In this document: positions 48,875 through 60,837 of the stretch, in pieces
Layout: the number at the start of each line of letters is the position of its first letter
Numbering within the stretch: the stretch's first letter is position 1
Source: Sialis fuliginosa
Lineage: Eukaryota > Arthropoda > Insecta > Megaloptera > Sialidae
Length of the DNA: 64,000 nucleotides
Direction: 5' to 3'
NCBI GenBank assembly: GCA_961205875.1
Contig: OY540819.1
Location: 4,714,501 to 4,778,500, forward strand
Program-made: the position numbers and the translations under genes
Notes under the pieces: model-generated
Told to the model about the DNA's origin: nothing
The model's database searches: none
The model's input: only the letters and a program-made list of their open reading frames with translations

Positions 48875-49093
48875 ATGGTCATTTACATAAACTCGAAATA
48901 TTCAAACTCTTCAGAGGATAAAAGAAGATGGCATGAGATAAAAGAAAATTTGAATGAACAAAATGAAATAGACATGTATAAAGAATTAATCAAGACGAAA
49001 GAAAAACTAGCCAAAGCAGAAACAAGAAAAACATTCCATATAACCTGTAAAAAAGAAAATCTAACACCTATGGTCGAAACGTCTGAAATATAA
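48875..49093 (+). pseudogene. Frame inside the Penelope-like remnant
   Basis: 72 codons from an ATG, charged and helical: ..KELIKTKEKLAKAETRKT.. then ..TPMVETSEI, the last residues being encoded by the terminal-repeat word itself. The central part is also present inverted at 48640-48740. I do not recognise the protein. It is most likely a leftover of the element's coding region. Confidence 0.35.
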
Positions 49094-49150
49094 TATTTAA
49101 AAAAAATAAATACTTTTAATTTAAAATATGGTAATTTACATAAACTCGAT

Positions 49151-49186
49151 ATACTGAGTGATGATATTTATATCATCACTCAGTAT
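49151..49186. repeat. Perfect 16-bp-stem hairpin
   Basis: ATACTGAGTGATGATA, loop TTTA, then the exact complement TATCATCACTCAGTAT. It abuts the Penelope-like remnant. Confidence 0.9.
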
Positions 49187-49189
49187 TCA

Positions 49190-50060
49190 CATGAGCAATG
49201 TACAAAAAAATACAAATCAAACTTTTGCCAGTCTTAAGTTCCAAACTAATTTAAAACGGGAATTACCATTTTCATAATAACTGTTACAACATATATTTTT
49301 GATCCCGTTTTCAGTCTACAATATAATAAACCTAATTTGACTTCTTAACTTTTTATAGATTAATCGTATGTAGGTACTAATGCAACACTTTTATAACTTT
49401 ATAAATTTGCTTCCCATTAAATATCACTTTACATTAATAAAAATAATGCATTTTATTAAACAGGATACCATAATTTCCATAAAATGATAAAACTGAAATT
49501 AAATTAAAAAATAAAAATTACATTTCAGCATCGCCTTAACAATATTATACGAAAACAAAGTTCAACTGAAATTTCATTAAAATTAAGTGGAAAGTACACT
49601 GTTTTAATGTATATCCGATAAATCGATAGCACATAAGGAATAAAGTTGATAATTATTTTAAAAATAGGTGTGTGTGTCTGTGTATGTGTGTGTAAGTGTT
49701 AAATAAAAAACTGTCTAGACAAATTTGTTATTAGAATATCCTAATGACATCCCTTGAGATATTATGTGTGAAGCAAGATTGTGCTATATCATCTTTTAAT
49801 AATAATGATATCATAGATAGAACATTGTATGTACCTACAAGAATAAGTGCTTTTATTTTATCCACGGTAATTATGTCTGTCCTATTATAGTTGTAACAAA
49901 AGTACATTTAATATTGTAAAATAATTAGATAAAATATAGTATTCTCCGATTATAAAATTGAACAAATATTTAACCAAGTAATTGATTTTACCCATACCCA
50001 GGAACTATAATCGAATCATTCAAACATTTTTTAATTTTTTGTATCAGTAAAAAAAAGGTA
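49190..50060. other. AT-rich stretch, no gene seen
   Basis: A short GTGTGTGTCTGTGTATGTGTGTG run is at 49670-49693. Nothing else is supported. Confidence 0.5.
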
Positions 50061-50074
50061 ATCCATACATTATT

Positions 50075-50400
50075 TCACGCGTTAAGGAGAGGGGGGTCTA
50101 CAAAGTGTGTAACGTAATGTGACAAGGAGGAAGAGTCACAAGATTCGTGACGTCACATTCAAAAAGATCAAAACAATGAATTCTAAGAGCAAAAATGGGA
50201 AAATTTTAGACGTGCATGAAAAAAATTCAAATAAATAAAAATAATATAAACAGCAATGAAAAAATTTAATTTTTTACTTGTTTTCGTTGATTTTGAGTAC
50301 CTAATTATTGTCCGAAATGTATGAGACTTCACAACAGGGGGAGGGGGGTCACACAATGTGATAACTTGTGACAAGGCCGAGGGGAGGGTCAAAAAATTAA
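50075..50400. repeat. Old transposon-like segment with paired GGAGGGGGGTC words
   Basis: GGAGAGGGGGGTCTACAAAG at 50086 and GGAGGGGGGTCACACAATG at 50340 are each followed by GTGACAAGG. It looks like a repeat pair from a decayed element. The minus frame 50183-50392 covers it and is not credible. Confidence 0.45.
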
Positions 50401-50476
50401 ATTACTTAAATTCTCTTAATAAACTAGTATAGGTACCTACATTCAAATTGTTCATCAAGCAACGTTTTCTGATATA

Positions 50477-51153
50477 CAGTGTATTCCAAGTTGATTAAGA
50501 CATAGGAAATTTAACATGGGGGCAATTAGAAGTGTTGTAGTAACCTTTGATCGAATTTAACGATGTGTCATTGGTACATTTTGAAATGCCGCCACAAAAA
50601 ATAAAATTGTCATCAGTATTTTGTTTTTAATTTTATATCTGTCAAAATCATGAAAATAATTATAATTAAAACATTTTAATTGCAGAATTTGTAACTCATT
50701 GGTGCAAGTAACGGATTAAACTATTAATTAATTATACTATTGTAATTTTATCTTGGATGTTTTATTTAATTTTATTACCTATGCTTGAAATATAAAGTAT
50801 TGTTACTCAATGCTATTGGTCAGTTCTCAAATTCAATGCTAAATAAATCTCATACTTAGAAATAACACCTAAATGTATCCATTTGCAATTTTTCTTTAAT
50901 CGTGTACTAGTTAATTATAATATCAGAATGAATAATGTTTAGTTTTAATTATTCTGTGATTACAATAAATATTAGTAATTTTTGACAGATACAAAAATGA
51001 AAACAAAATACTAATGACAATTTTATAAAATTTTGTGGCGGCATTTCAAAATGTACCAATAATATATCGTTAAATTTGACCAAAGGCTACTACAACATTT
51101 CTAATTGTCCCTATGTTAAATTTTCTATGGCTTAATCAACTTGGAATACACTG
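50477..51153. mobile_element. 677-bp MITE, CAGTGTATTCC ends
   Basis: CAGTGTATTCCAAGTTGATT at the left matches the complement of the right end, flanked by TA (50475-50476, 51154-51155). Arms of roughly 190 bp include TGGTACATTTTGAAATGCCG and its complement. The CAG..CTG ends and TA target match the elements at 44705 and 60339. Confidence 0.85.
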
Positions 51154-51155
51154 TA

Positions 51156-52691
51156 TGTCCGTCATAAACAAAAATAATTTTCTAAAATATTAAAACAGTA
51201 GTGCCATAAATAATTATAAAAAAGTCCTAAAAGAAATCAAGTAGATACGGCTATGAATAAAACAGTTCGAGAACATTATTGTGGATACACATTTCATTAA
51301 TTGTACTTGAAAATAATAAAATTTAAAGTAAGTGAAACGTGAATTAAATTTTAAAAGAGAATTTTAGTATTCAAAAGTGTCAGCAATTAGAAAAGATGTC
51401 TAAAGGAATTAATAAAACATAAGTTATTTATCCAGATGTCTTTCGTGTCTGTTTTATTCTGTGATAAATTCATCACAGCTTCCTGCTTTTATTTATTTAT
51501 AAAGCGGATGCGTTAATTATACCATTTAGGTTAAGTACACAATCCAATAAAAATTTAATGAAATAAACTTTACACGCAAAATTTAAACTTTCTTATGGTT
51601 TCGACACAAAGTTTATCATAATTCAAACCTCTTTTGAATATGTATGTTATTTAATAATAAACTAGAATTTCCCCTCGGCTCTTCTCGCATGTATTTCAAA
51701 ACCAGTGAAAACTCACTCAATCAGTTACTCTAAAAATGCACGTAGCATATCCCCACCAAGGTGGCAAAATTATGTTATAAATTAATTATTTATATAAAAA
51801 TATATGTGTTAATGTATACTATAATTTTATATTATTATATTTTCTATGGTAACAAAAAGACCAAACGACAGAATTGTAACTAAAATTTGAAAATATTTGA
51901 ATTAATTACACGAGCAGGATTTATTTTCAAATGTAAGATAAACATTTTCATTTCTTTATGAATGCTACAAAAGTTTCATTTAAAAAATTACTACCTACAT
52001 ACATACAAATAATTTACTATTTTCATGTTAATTTTGATGACTACCCAATTGTAATAATATTAATAAAATGATCTACTTCAGAGGTCTTACACCTTTTTGA
52101 ACCAGCGGTATATGTACATATATTATAAATTACTACTGACTCTCTCGCCGTTTCGTCCACGTCTATTCTTATGAACATTTATAAAATCAAGCACTATTTT
52201 TACTTTTTGTCTGGAACAATGTGGAAAAACACGATACAGTTTTTTTTTTTATTTACATGAAATACACCGTTATACAGATAAAATTTTCCAGAGGTGGGAG
52301 AATTTGTAAAAAAAACTAACTATAATTATGTAAGAGCTTTTTTTGCTCTCCACAAATTAAAATATTTAAATTCTTTACATGTATGTCCCACATTATAGAA
52401 CGCCAATAACATACCTATAATAATATAATGTCAACGTTTACTGATTCAACCGGTAAAGTGGATAGAAATCACTGACTAACTGTAAAAAGTATTGGTCTAC
52501 AAATAAATAAAAAATACTTACCTACAATTAAACTTGTAGATGAAACAAAAACAATAAGAATTAAATGCAATATGATGTTAAAATTTAGCTACTTATATAA
52601 ATATTATTCTTTTCAAACGTCCATCAGATATTTAAAAAATCTCAAAGTCAAACTGATATAAATTCATTTATATTTGAAGTACCTACCTGTT

Positions 52692-52722
<31 letters not shown>

Positions 52723-53580
52723 TAAAAGATTCCGAACATCAAAACTCGATTATTAAATGTCAAACCATGTTGGTGGAAAAGTACACAGTAGATAGGGAAA
52801 ATATTTGGTATTGGAATAATTTTAAAACCTGATGTTTACACAGATTTGATTTAAAATATTTGAAAGCATTGATAAAAAATTTAGCATTAAAAATATATAT
52901 ATACTCGTTCGCGTTGCCTGTCAGATTTAAAAAAATCTTCCAAAGGAGTTTTATTCATTTCGATGTTTTTTATTGCATCAAATTTTTATTACCTTTTTCG
53001 TACTTTTTATTGTGTACCTACTTATTTATTATCAAAAAAAATAAAATAATACATTTATTTCCTTACCTCTAATTTTTTTCTTGCGATAAATGTGCATCTA
53101 AATTGGTCGAAAAAACTTCATAAGCAGTTATTACATTTACAATTAAAAGCAAATAAAAAATCATGCAAATATCACTTCAATTCTTCAAAACACCTGCAGA
53201 AATAAACAAATTAATATAGAATTTTATTTTCGAAATGAAAAACAATATTTTTAAAACTATTTTATTGCGCATTCATACATCACAATATAAAATTCAATCA
53301 CATTTTCAAAATAAAACAAAGTGAAGTAAAATTACACAGATAAAAATATTCATTTAAGTAACAAAATTTCCCTAGATTTTCTTTCATCTTATCTTAACAA
53401 TGAAATCCAATTTATACATCTTTTTTCTAAAAATGAACTTGTTTGTATAAAAATTCTATATTAGTTGTACATTAAAACAAAATTGTACTAAATAAAATAT
53501 ATTATCTTGTACATAAATATAATAAATAATTTGAAGATAAAGCAAAATAACACGACATATGACATGACTGTGATATAACA
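51156..53580. other. AT-rich stretch, no gene seen
   Basis: 51660-51785 is a little GC-richer, with a CCACCAAGGTGG palindrome (about 51752). 52091-52130 begins like a hAT end but has no partner. No gene. Confidence 0.4.
52691..52724 (+). repeat. (TTTA)n microsatellite
   Basis: About eight uninterrupted TTTA units. Confidence 0.9.
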
Positions 53581-53584
53581 TTTA

Positions 53585-54035
53585 TGCTGGATTGCACAAA
53601 CCTTAATTAAGAAAGTTAACGGATGATTAAAGGTGATTTTCCGTTAATTATCTGTTTTTTGTGTGACCGAATTATTTAACGAACCACGAATGGACTAATT
53701 TGTTAAATATGGCAGGTGTTTTACATCTCTTTTTATTTTGGAACATTAAAGTATTTCGTTCCCCGAAATTTACTATTTATTTCGTTCTAACCATAATTAA
53801 CTGCTTGTTAAAAAGAGATGGAACATCATAAAGATCTATTGTTTTATCACGCAAGACAAAATCTTCCGATAATATAAGAGTTATGTAGCTCTTCAATATT
53901 TTTAATGTTATATTGTATATATTGCACTAACTGCACCAATATATCTAATAATGTTAAGGAAACGTGACAATAGCTAAAAGTGTTGTAATTTCGTTGAATC
54001 AAATAATATTCCATTATTTTTTATGCAACCCAGCA
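53585..54035. mobile_element. 451-bp Harbinger-type MITE (TGCTGGRTTGCA ends)
   Basis: TGCTGGATTGCACAAA and complement TGCTGGGTTGCATAAA are inverted ends flanked by TTA on both sides (53582-53584, 54036-54038). These are the ends and the 3-bp target of a Harbinger MITE type common in Lepidoptera. Confidence 0.8.
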
Positions 54036-54038
54036 TTA

Positions 54039-57000
54039 ATATATTTTATTGATTAATAATATTAGCAAGTAATCATGTTTTGAAATTTGTATACCATTAT
54101 TGTCATTGCCCAGCAAAAAATGAATAATTACAAATTACTTAAAAATTCAGCAAAAGCCTAAATGTCGTTGTCATGTTATATGTTGTATCACAGTCACACC
54201 AAATATAACATTATTTTTTTGTTTTATATTGCCTAAATGAACTGCTGAATTTAATCATGCTAATATTTTTGACAATAATTATGCTATTATAATTATCTAA
54301 GCCATGATTTACTATAAATATTGTTTATTTTTTATTGAGATATACATTTAAAAAGGCATGATCAAATTTAGCAAATAACAATGTATTTAATTACTTAACA
54401 AGAATTTATTTGAATACAACAATAGTATACAATATCAGTTCGTTTTTTATTTATTTATTAAGAATTTTTTTTTATAAAAATATTTTCTCTCGTAAAGGAA
54501 AAAATATATATGATACATAGTGATAAGTTTTTTTTTATATTTATTTTGTCACTTCTTTGACACATTGTTTATTGGTAATTAATTTGGTTGAATTTTTTTA
54601 ACGTCAGTATAAAGTTTAAATTGAAATCTTTTTTATTTTATTGAATTTATCTACACTTACATTCCTATGATATATGTATAATTACTACTTCTCACCTTTC
54701 AAGATATGCTACCAACCATTAGATTTTAGTTTTATATTCCTGTTATATTCATTTATATGTACTGGGAAGTAATTATATTTGAATATTAAAATATAATATA
54801 CCTAAGACATTTGATATAGTTTTTATAAAACAATGTTTGTACTAAATAAAACAACTGTTTTCATATCGTGGGCTTAATGCAAATATTATGTATAAAAAAT
54901 AATATTTTTTAAAGTTATTTTATATTTAATTAGTTTTATAAATTAAATAAGCGATACGAAGAACTTTCTTGCCAAAACAATTATGTCCACTAAAATCAAC
55001 CTCAAGCATGCACTGTTTTTCTGTAGTAGGTAACCAAGGCAGGATTTTCTCTTTAACGATTAAAATTATTATAGGTATCTGTTTTTACCATTTCTGTAGT
55101 TCTTCTTCGCCCAGAACATTTACAAAAAAGTGTATTCTACGTAATATTTTTTTATATTTTAATATTTTTTAATTATTATGGATTGTATTACAGAATGGTG
55201 CAAAAGTCACAGAAGGGTTTAAAATCATTATAACTATTTTTAATTTGCAATTTTCAATTATTTCACCCTATTAGAACAACATCTCTGGTCGTAATACTGG
55301 TCGAGATACAATCACTTTTTACATGAGATATTATGATATTCTAACTAAAATTTACTATTTAACAAAAAAATCAAATTGCAAATTAAAAAAAGTATATTTA
55401 TTTGAAACTCCTTCATAACTTTTGCTTCACTCGGTATGTACGTATAAAAAAATATTTACAGTAAGCCCACGATATATAATAATATTTTTACAATATACTT
55501 CTTCAGTTATTTAAGAGAAATCGTATGCACAAATGACCTTAAATAAACAATATCGAGCGACGCATATTTAATAACACAAATATGTCGTTTGTATTCAAAT
55601 AAACATCCTGTTGATTATACAAATGCATAATAATTATGATAATACTTTTCGTTCATTCACCTTACAGTGATGATATATTTATTTAATGATATTGTCTCTA
55701 ATGATAGGAATCATTTATAAGTAAATCTACATAATAATAATTACAGTCTTTGTTTATACATATGTACAATAGAGCTAGATGTCGTGCCGGTCGTTTCAGC
55801 GACTAGGGTTGCCAACTGTAAGGCTACAAATATTGTTACTATGGAAGAATAACTAAAAAAACTACTTTTAATCGAAAAAAAATATTTTTGTAAAAATAAG
55901 AACATTCTAAAATAAAATAAAACCACTTCCTAATCGCAATTATTTCGTTGTTAACCTATTCTAAGATCCCATTTTACTGGATAAAAATTTAGAGATTGAA
56001 ATAATAAAAAAATCATTACCATATAATAATCTATCGTTAAAAAATCCCAATTAATTCTTCATATTATTATCCAATATTTCTAAAAGATGTGAATTTTGTT
56101 CCAAAGGGCAGAAAATATAAGAATGTAAAAAACAGTTCAAGGCATTATATCGGCGAACATATTACAGTTTTTGTTTCAAGATCCTGAAAATGTCAACTGC
56201 AATACGTGGTCGAACCATTGACCAAGATACTGTCCAAAACGATACACGGGTTTCATCCAGAAGCCAGGAATCGCCAATTTTAACAACTATTGTTAACAAA
56301 AAATTTTAGTGCAGTGAAACTCAAACCGAAGAGTTTAGTAAAAAAATAAAATACTGGTGGTTTAAGGAACATGTCGGTACAAGAAATTTCACTGTAATAA
56401 GGTCGTTAAAACTATGTACATTTTAAAGCTTGTAATAATTTCTACTTTTTCCAGTACAGTTATAAAATTATACTGTTAAGGAGGAATGGGAGCACTTATC
56501 TATCTAGAGGATTTAATGAATTGTCTATTGTATTTCTGCAAAGTGACAACTTCTCCCCATTTTTTAACAAAAATAAAACGTTGATTTAATATATAATGCT
56601 AAATTAAACCATTTTTTTAAAATATTTCTTCATGATAAAGTAGTTAAAAAAATATTTTTTTATATTTCACATTTAATATCTAAAAAAAATAATATTTAAA
56701 ATTTGTAAACTTTGTGGCAATAGCGCCTAACGTTATGGTAGACGTTTTTATTCCATTCGGTTGGCTATAAGTAAAGTTGACGTTTCGAAACGTCAGAATT
56801 AAGTATTTTAAAGAGCTTAAAATGATATGACCATTACAAAAAAAAATGCTAGAGGCAATAAAAATTACACAAATGATTAAATGTATACTATGTAGATCAT
56901 TTCCAAAATATTAAGCTTTGTGAAAATGAATTATAATTTGATAAATTTAATTAAAAAATCGTTTTTATATTCATGTTTAATTTTACACTATTATATTAGA

Positions 57001-57217
57001 ACTATAATATAATTAATAATAACGTTACATTATTTAAATAAATTATTTCTACAATCACGTTTTTTTTGTAAATATTTATTTTATGCTTTGACTGCAAACT
57101 TAGAAGTATTTTTAATTTCGTGCCGTTCGAGGATCTTGCAATGCTGCCGCACTGCATCAGTTATTTTTAATCACATTGGGGTTATTGTCAAATTTTTGCA
57201 TGCATTATTGAAAATAA
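54039..57217. other. AT-rich stretch, no gene seen
   Basis: No gene. 55795-55815 (ACTAGGGTTGCCAACTGT) and 56478-56500 (AGGAGGAATGGGAGCACT) have inverted relatives at about 59935 and 59850, next to the minus-strand gene's last exon. Confidence 0.4.
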
Positions 57218-57271
57218 TTTTACCAGTGCACTATGGGCCAGGAGACCCTGTTCTATGGCCAAAAGTCCAGC

Positions 57272-57549
57272 AGTTATCCGATTTAATTAAAATTCATTTT
57301 ATAAGTGTTTTCTGGGACGCTGATTTCAAATTTTTAATAAAAATTCAAAAATTCAAAATGGCGGAACTAATATGGCGACTAATATATTTCAAAAGTTATC
57401 CGATTTAAATAAAATTCATTTCATAAGGTTCTATTGGGACACTCATTTCAAATTTTTAATAAAAATTCAAAAATTCAAAATGGCGGATCCAATATGGCGA
57501 CCAATATATTTCAAAAGTTATCCAATTTAAATAAAATTCATTTTATAAG
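57272..57549 (+). repeat. 122-bp tandem repeat, 2.3 units
   Basis: AGTTATCCGATTTAA starts at 57272, 57394 and 57516. Units include GGGACGCTGATTTCAAATTT and AAAATTCAAAATGGCGGA. Confidence 0.9.
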
Positions 57550-57654
57550 CACGCGGTGTAAACAAATAACAATCTAAATACAAGTAATCTCCTTACAACA
57601 ATCCACAACAAAGTTTCGCTCTAACACTATGAATGAAATTAAAAATTGCATAAA

Positions 57655-58205
57655 CTCACCCCCTGACTACCCCGGCCATTAGGGGTTGAGTGTCGATTTT
57701 TTATTTTTATTGAAGACTGTTTTGTCCAAATTCACCTGTATAACTAAAGCAACTATGCAGATAAACATATCAAAAACCCACCCTCGTCCACCTCTTACGC
57801 TATTAGGGGTTGAATGTTGAAATTTTTATTTTAATTGAATATTATTATATTTTCTCCGAATTTACCTTAATATCGCAAAAAGTACGTATATATCAAAATT
57901 TTAAAAATTAAACACCAATAACCCCCCCTCCCCTCCTCCCATCTCTTAGGGGTTGAATTTTCAAAAATGCTATTTGTCTTGTACAATGCAATGTTTCATT
58001 TGAGTGAATACTAACAATTTTTTTTTCGTCATATAATCTTTTCCACCCCCTTGCACCCCTTAGGAGTTTAATTTTGGGAAATACTTAAATACTAGTTTCA
58101 TTATTTGTATAGTATTCATTTTAAGTTTCAAGTAAATCCAAACAAAAAATATTTTCCCATACAAAATTTTACACCCCTTTTTACCCCCGCAGGGGTTGAA
58201 TTTAG
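57655..58205 (+). repeat. Degenerate C-run / AGGGGTTGA repeats
   Basis: Five units spaced about 113-146 bp, each with a C-rich run (for example CCCCCCTCCCC) followed by TTAGGGGTTGAATTTT. The C-run and AGGGG parts can pair as stem-loops. Words at about 57680, 57801, 57947, 58060 and 58190. Confidence 0.75.
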
Positions 58206-59040
58206 AAAAGTATTTTCTTAATGGGTGCTTAGATCATAAAAGGAAGACACCCCTCAAATTTCACGGTCCAGAGAAAGTTTGTACACTCGTAGTAGGTACT
58301 ATATTCGTTTATACGATGTGAAATAAATATGTACGTACATATCATTCATGTACGTTTAGAAGAGTTTCACAGTCAAGCAAATGAAAACGGGCAAAAAGGG
58401 GCAGATCTAGGCTAAGGTGCACATCCTAGAGAAGACATTTGTGAGTCTCATTACTTAATACAAGGCGGTATCTTTCGGTATACGCAATCGGCAGCAGGTG
58501 CTTTGCTGAAAAATCTTGTTTTTTTATACTAAAAATGTGGTTTTACTTCAGTAAAACTGAAAATAACGCATTCATGTGACATTTAAAATTATTTTTGAAC
58601 TTCCACAAATGAAATAATCCAAATATACGGCTTGGAATTTATGACTTTACAATAAATATTACATTTTACAAGCGACAGTAAAATAACTTTTTTTTATACA
58701 TTTTTCAACTTTGCACCCCTGTCATTTGAACAGGAATTGATTAATCAACATGTAATTGCCATCATAACTACTTCAATTAATGCTGAATTCAGTGGTCTAA
58801 TTCGTTTTCTCAAATTCGAAAGTAGACTTTTGGCCACAGAACAGGGTCTCCTGGCCCATAGTGCAGTGTGGTAAAAAACGATTTTTTATTAATGATTCGT
58901 AAATATCTTATTTACTCTTGGTGCAAATTGTGAGTCGATGGTAATATTTTTATAGATCTTACAATCTTTCAAAATTATTGTCTCATTTACGTCCGTATAT
59001 AAAAGACATTTTTGAAAATTAATTCCTCAAAAATAAAATC

Positions 59041-59790
59041 TCAAAGGACCGCGCAGTTTTTGATAGGGAAATGGCTTTCAGTCAATCTCTTTGAAACCAA
59101 CTGGAAAATATTCTCTAAATCATCCCGATTAAAAGTCTCAATGGTTGCAACCGCCTAAGTTCCTCAGGTCTCGCGCAAAAAGCTGTTTTGTACCTAATAC
59201 TGCATAAAAAATTAATATAGTACAGGATTTCCCAAGTTCAATATTTAATTTATTATAACAAATGGAAGAAAAATTTAAATACAAAAGTTATCAGGCTAGA
59301 CAAGCAGCATATTTTTAAAATAGTTACATTTATATAAGGTGTCCCATAAGTGTGTTACAAATCAAAGTTATATTTTTATGACAACTAATTTTCTATTGTT
59401 TTTATTTTACAATTTAATATTTTTAATACTATCGCTAGTAGCTGGCGCTGACGGCACTACACATACCTTAACATGTTTTATAAAAACTGTATTATAATCC
59501 ATAAAACAATTTGCTAGAACTTGCAAACTTTAACAATATAAAAATCTAGAAATTAAATAAACAAAACGATACATAAAACTTAATTTATTTGTTCAAAATG
59601 TCCTGTACTATATCGATTTTTTTATTGCAGTATTAGGTACAAAACAGCTTTTTGCGCGAGACCTGAGGAACTTAGGCGGTTGCGACCATTGAGACTTTTA
59701 ATCGGGATGAATTAGAGAATATTTTCCAGTTTGTTTCAAAGACATTGACTGAAAGCCATTTCCCTATCAAAAACTGCGGGGTCCTTTTGA
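59041..59790. mobile_element. Fold-back element, 190-bp arms
   Basis: 59041-59230 and 59601-59790 are inverted complements with few changes, sharing GCAGTTTTTGATAGGGAAAT and CCTCAGGTCTCGCGCAAAAA, separated by about 370 bp. On the minus strand it lies just downstream of the gene ending at 60033. Its right part holds AATAAA words (minus, 59621-59626 and 59584-59589), the first I see after the stop. Confidence 0.8.
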
Positions 59791-60032
59791 CAGTGAACAT
59801 TTGATAAATTTATCTTTCACTTCATTTATGGTAATAGTACTCCCATTCCTCCTGAAACTATTCTGAAATCCGTTAATTATTTTTACTCACCCGGTGATCA
59901 AGCAACAAGCACCCTAGGAACACTGGTGCCTGAAAGTTGGCAACCCTATCAGCGGCGACAAGCGCGCGCGCAGCCGACGGCAATGTTTACTTTCAATTAC
60001 GTTTAGAAGATTCGGAGGAACAACGCAGGCGA

Positions 60033-60193
60033 TCACCTGAGGCCAGCAGCGAGAAGAATCATCACCCACGACGACACCCATCCTACGTAACACCCACTGC
60101 TACCGCTACCGCTGTTACTGCTGCTGCTGCTGCTACTACTGTATGATCCCGCTGGCTGCCGGATTGGCGGAGGACTCAAAGTGTATTCGTTAT
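60033..60193 (-). CDS. Terminal coding exon of a probable GPI-anchored surface protein
   Basis: Acceptor ATTGTTTTGCAG|AT on the minus strand (60194-60195), open in one frame to TGA (60033-60035). The frame reads NEYTLSPPPIRQPAGSY, a Ser run from a CAG-type repeat, NSGSGSSG, then the hydrophobic CYVGWVSSWVMILLAAGL-R-stop. A small-residue stretch, then a hydrophobic tail ending the protein, is the usual layout of a GPI-attachment signal. Entry phase 1 matches the phase-1 exit of the exon at 62865-62930, the joining codon being G|AT (Asp). The stop overlaps CTCAG|GTGATC, a possible 5' splice site, and GTGAGT lies further down at 59885-59890. The plus strand is also open here but lacks an ATG start. 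Ig-superfamily lachesin/DIP type is my guess from the C-terminal form only. Confidence 0.55.
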
Positions 60194-60338
60194 CTGCAAA
60201 ACAATCGATCAGTCATAATGTCTATTCGATTGGAAAGATGTTACTTTTAGATGGTACTGTTTTAGGATGTACGTATTTGATTTTATGGATGTCTAATAAT
60301 AAGTGTAAATTTTATTTTGATTTGTTTAAGCAAATATA

Positions 60339-60835
60339 CAGGCTGATTCAGTACTGTCGTGCCAAACTTGAACAGTACATCGAGAAAAATATTTTAAGTA
60401 AAAAACATTATATAAACATTTGTCCGAAAATTTGTCATAAAGGGGCTACAGCTCTCCAAAGATTTTACTCAAAATTAGTTTTTATTTAATCTTGAGAACA
60501 CATTGTGCTATAGTTATGAAATTTGATACAGGGTTTAGTATTAATAAGTGTTATCTATATCCAGTATCAACCAATAGTAATTTTGAGCAGGGTTGTATGG
60601 GCCCAGGAGGCCCGTCGATTTTTATTCAGTATTTTTTGTTCTTCAATTTTTTCCTGAGTTAAAAATTTTAATAAGACTACATGAGACAAAATACACAAAA
60701 ATATATTTTGCTCATTTATCATAGAATAAACCGTTTACGAGCAATATCGATGCAAACGAAAGCATGCAGAATTTTACTTAATACGGATGCTTAATTTACT
60801 ATTCAAGTTTGGCACGACAGCGCTGAATCACCCTG
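60339..60835. mobile_element. 497-bp MITE (CAGGSTGATTCAG ends)
   Basis: CAGGCTGATTCAGTACTGTC and complement CAGGGTGATTCAGCGCTGTC, both then GTGCCAAACTTGAA, flanked by TA (60337-60338, 60836-60837). It lies in the intron, about 145 bp upstream of the acceptor of the exon ending at 60193. The plus frame 60181-60489 runs through it and is not a gene. Confidence 0.85.
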
Positions 60836-60837
60836 TA

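Larger units (their letters stand above)
48590..49155. mobile_element. Rearranged Penelope-like element end
   Basis: Three copies of a TGGTCGAAACGTCTGAAATA word occur: inverted at about 48591-48615, direct at 48769 and at 49074. The part 48640-48740 is an inverted copy of 48990-49070. AATACTTTTAATTTAAAATATGG repeats directly at 48858 and 49111. This direct-plus-inverted arrangement of terminal repeats with a hammerhead-like motif fits Penelope-like retroelements. The reverse transcriptase and GIY-YIG endonuclease are absent. Class is inferred. Confidence 0.5.
57218..58876. mobile_element. 1.66-kb TIR element (GTGCACTATGGGCCAGG ends)
   Basis: Inverted ends read TTTTACCA..TGCACTATGGGCCAGGAGAC and CTGTTCTRTGGCCAAAAGTC (about 50 bp, few changes). 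The interior has two repeat zones: a 122-bp tandem (57272-57549), then five degenerate units with AGGGGTTGA. No transposase is visible. Target duplication not clear. Confidence 0.75.

Noticed and set aside
52091..52130. CAGAGGTCTTACACCTTTTT resembling a hAT end
   Set aside because: No matching inverted end or target duplication found.
57088..57408. 106-codon plus-strand frame
   Set aside because: It starts at TTG and runs into the TIR and 122-bp tandem repeat of the element at 57218.
56478..59870. AGGAGGAATGGGAGYACT in inverted orientation at about 56480 and 59850, considered as ends of a 3.4-kb element
   Set aside because: The similarity is about 18 bp only, other complete elements lie between, and no target duplication is evident.
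59937..60146. Plus-strand 69-codon frame over the terminal exon (Ala/Thr-rich)
   Set aside because: It begins at TTG, not ATG, and the minus strand has an acceptor in phase with another exon. The openness is mostly due to the trinucleotide run being free of stops on both strands.
60181..60489. 102-codon plus-strand frame
   Set aside because: It starts at a GTG, overlaps the minus-strand splice acceptor and runs through the left arm of the MITE at 60339.
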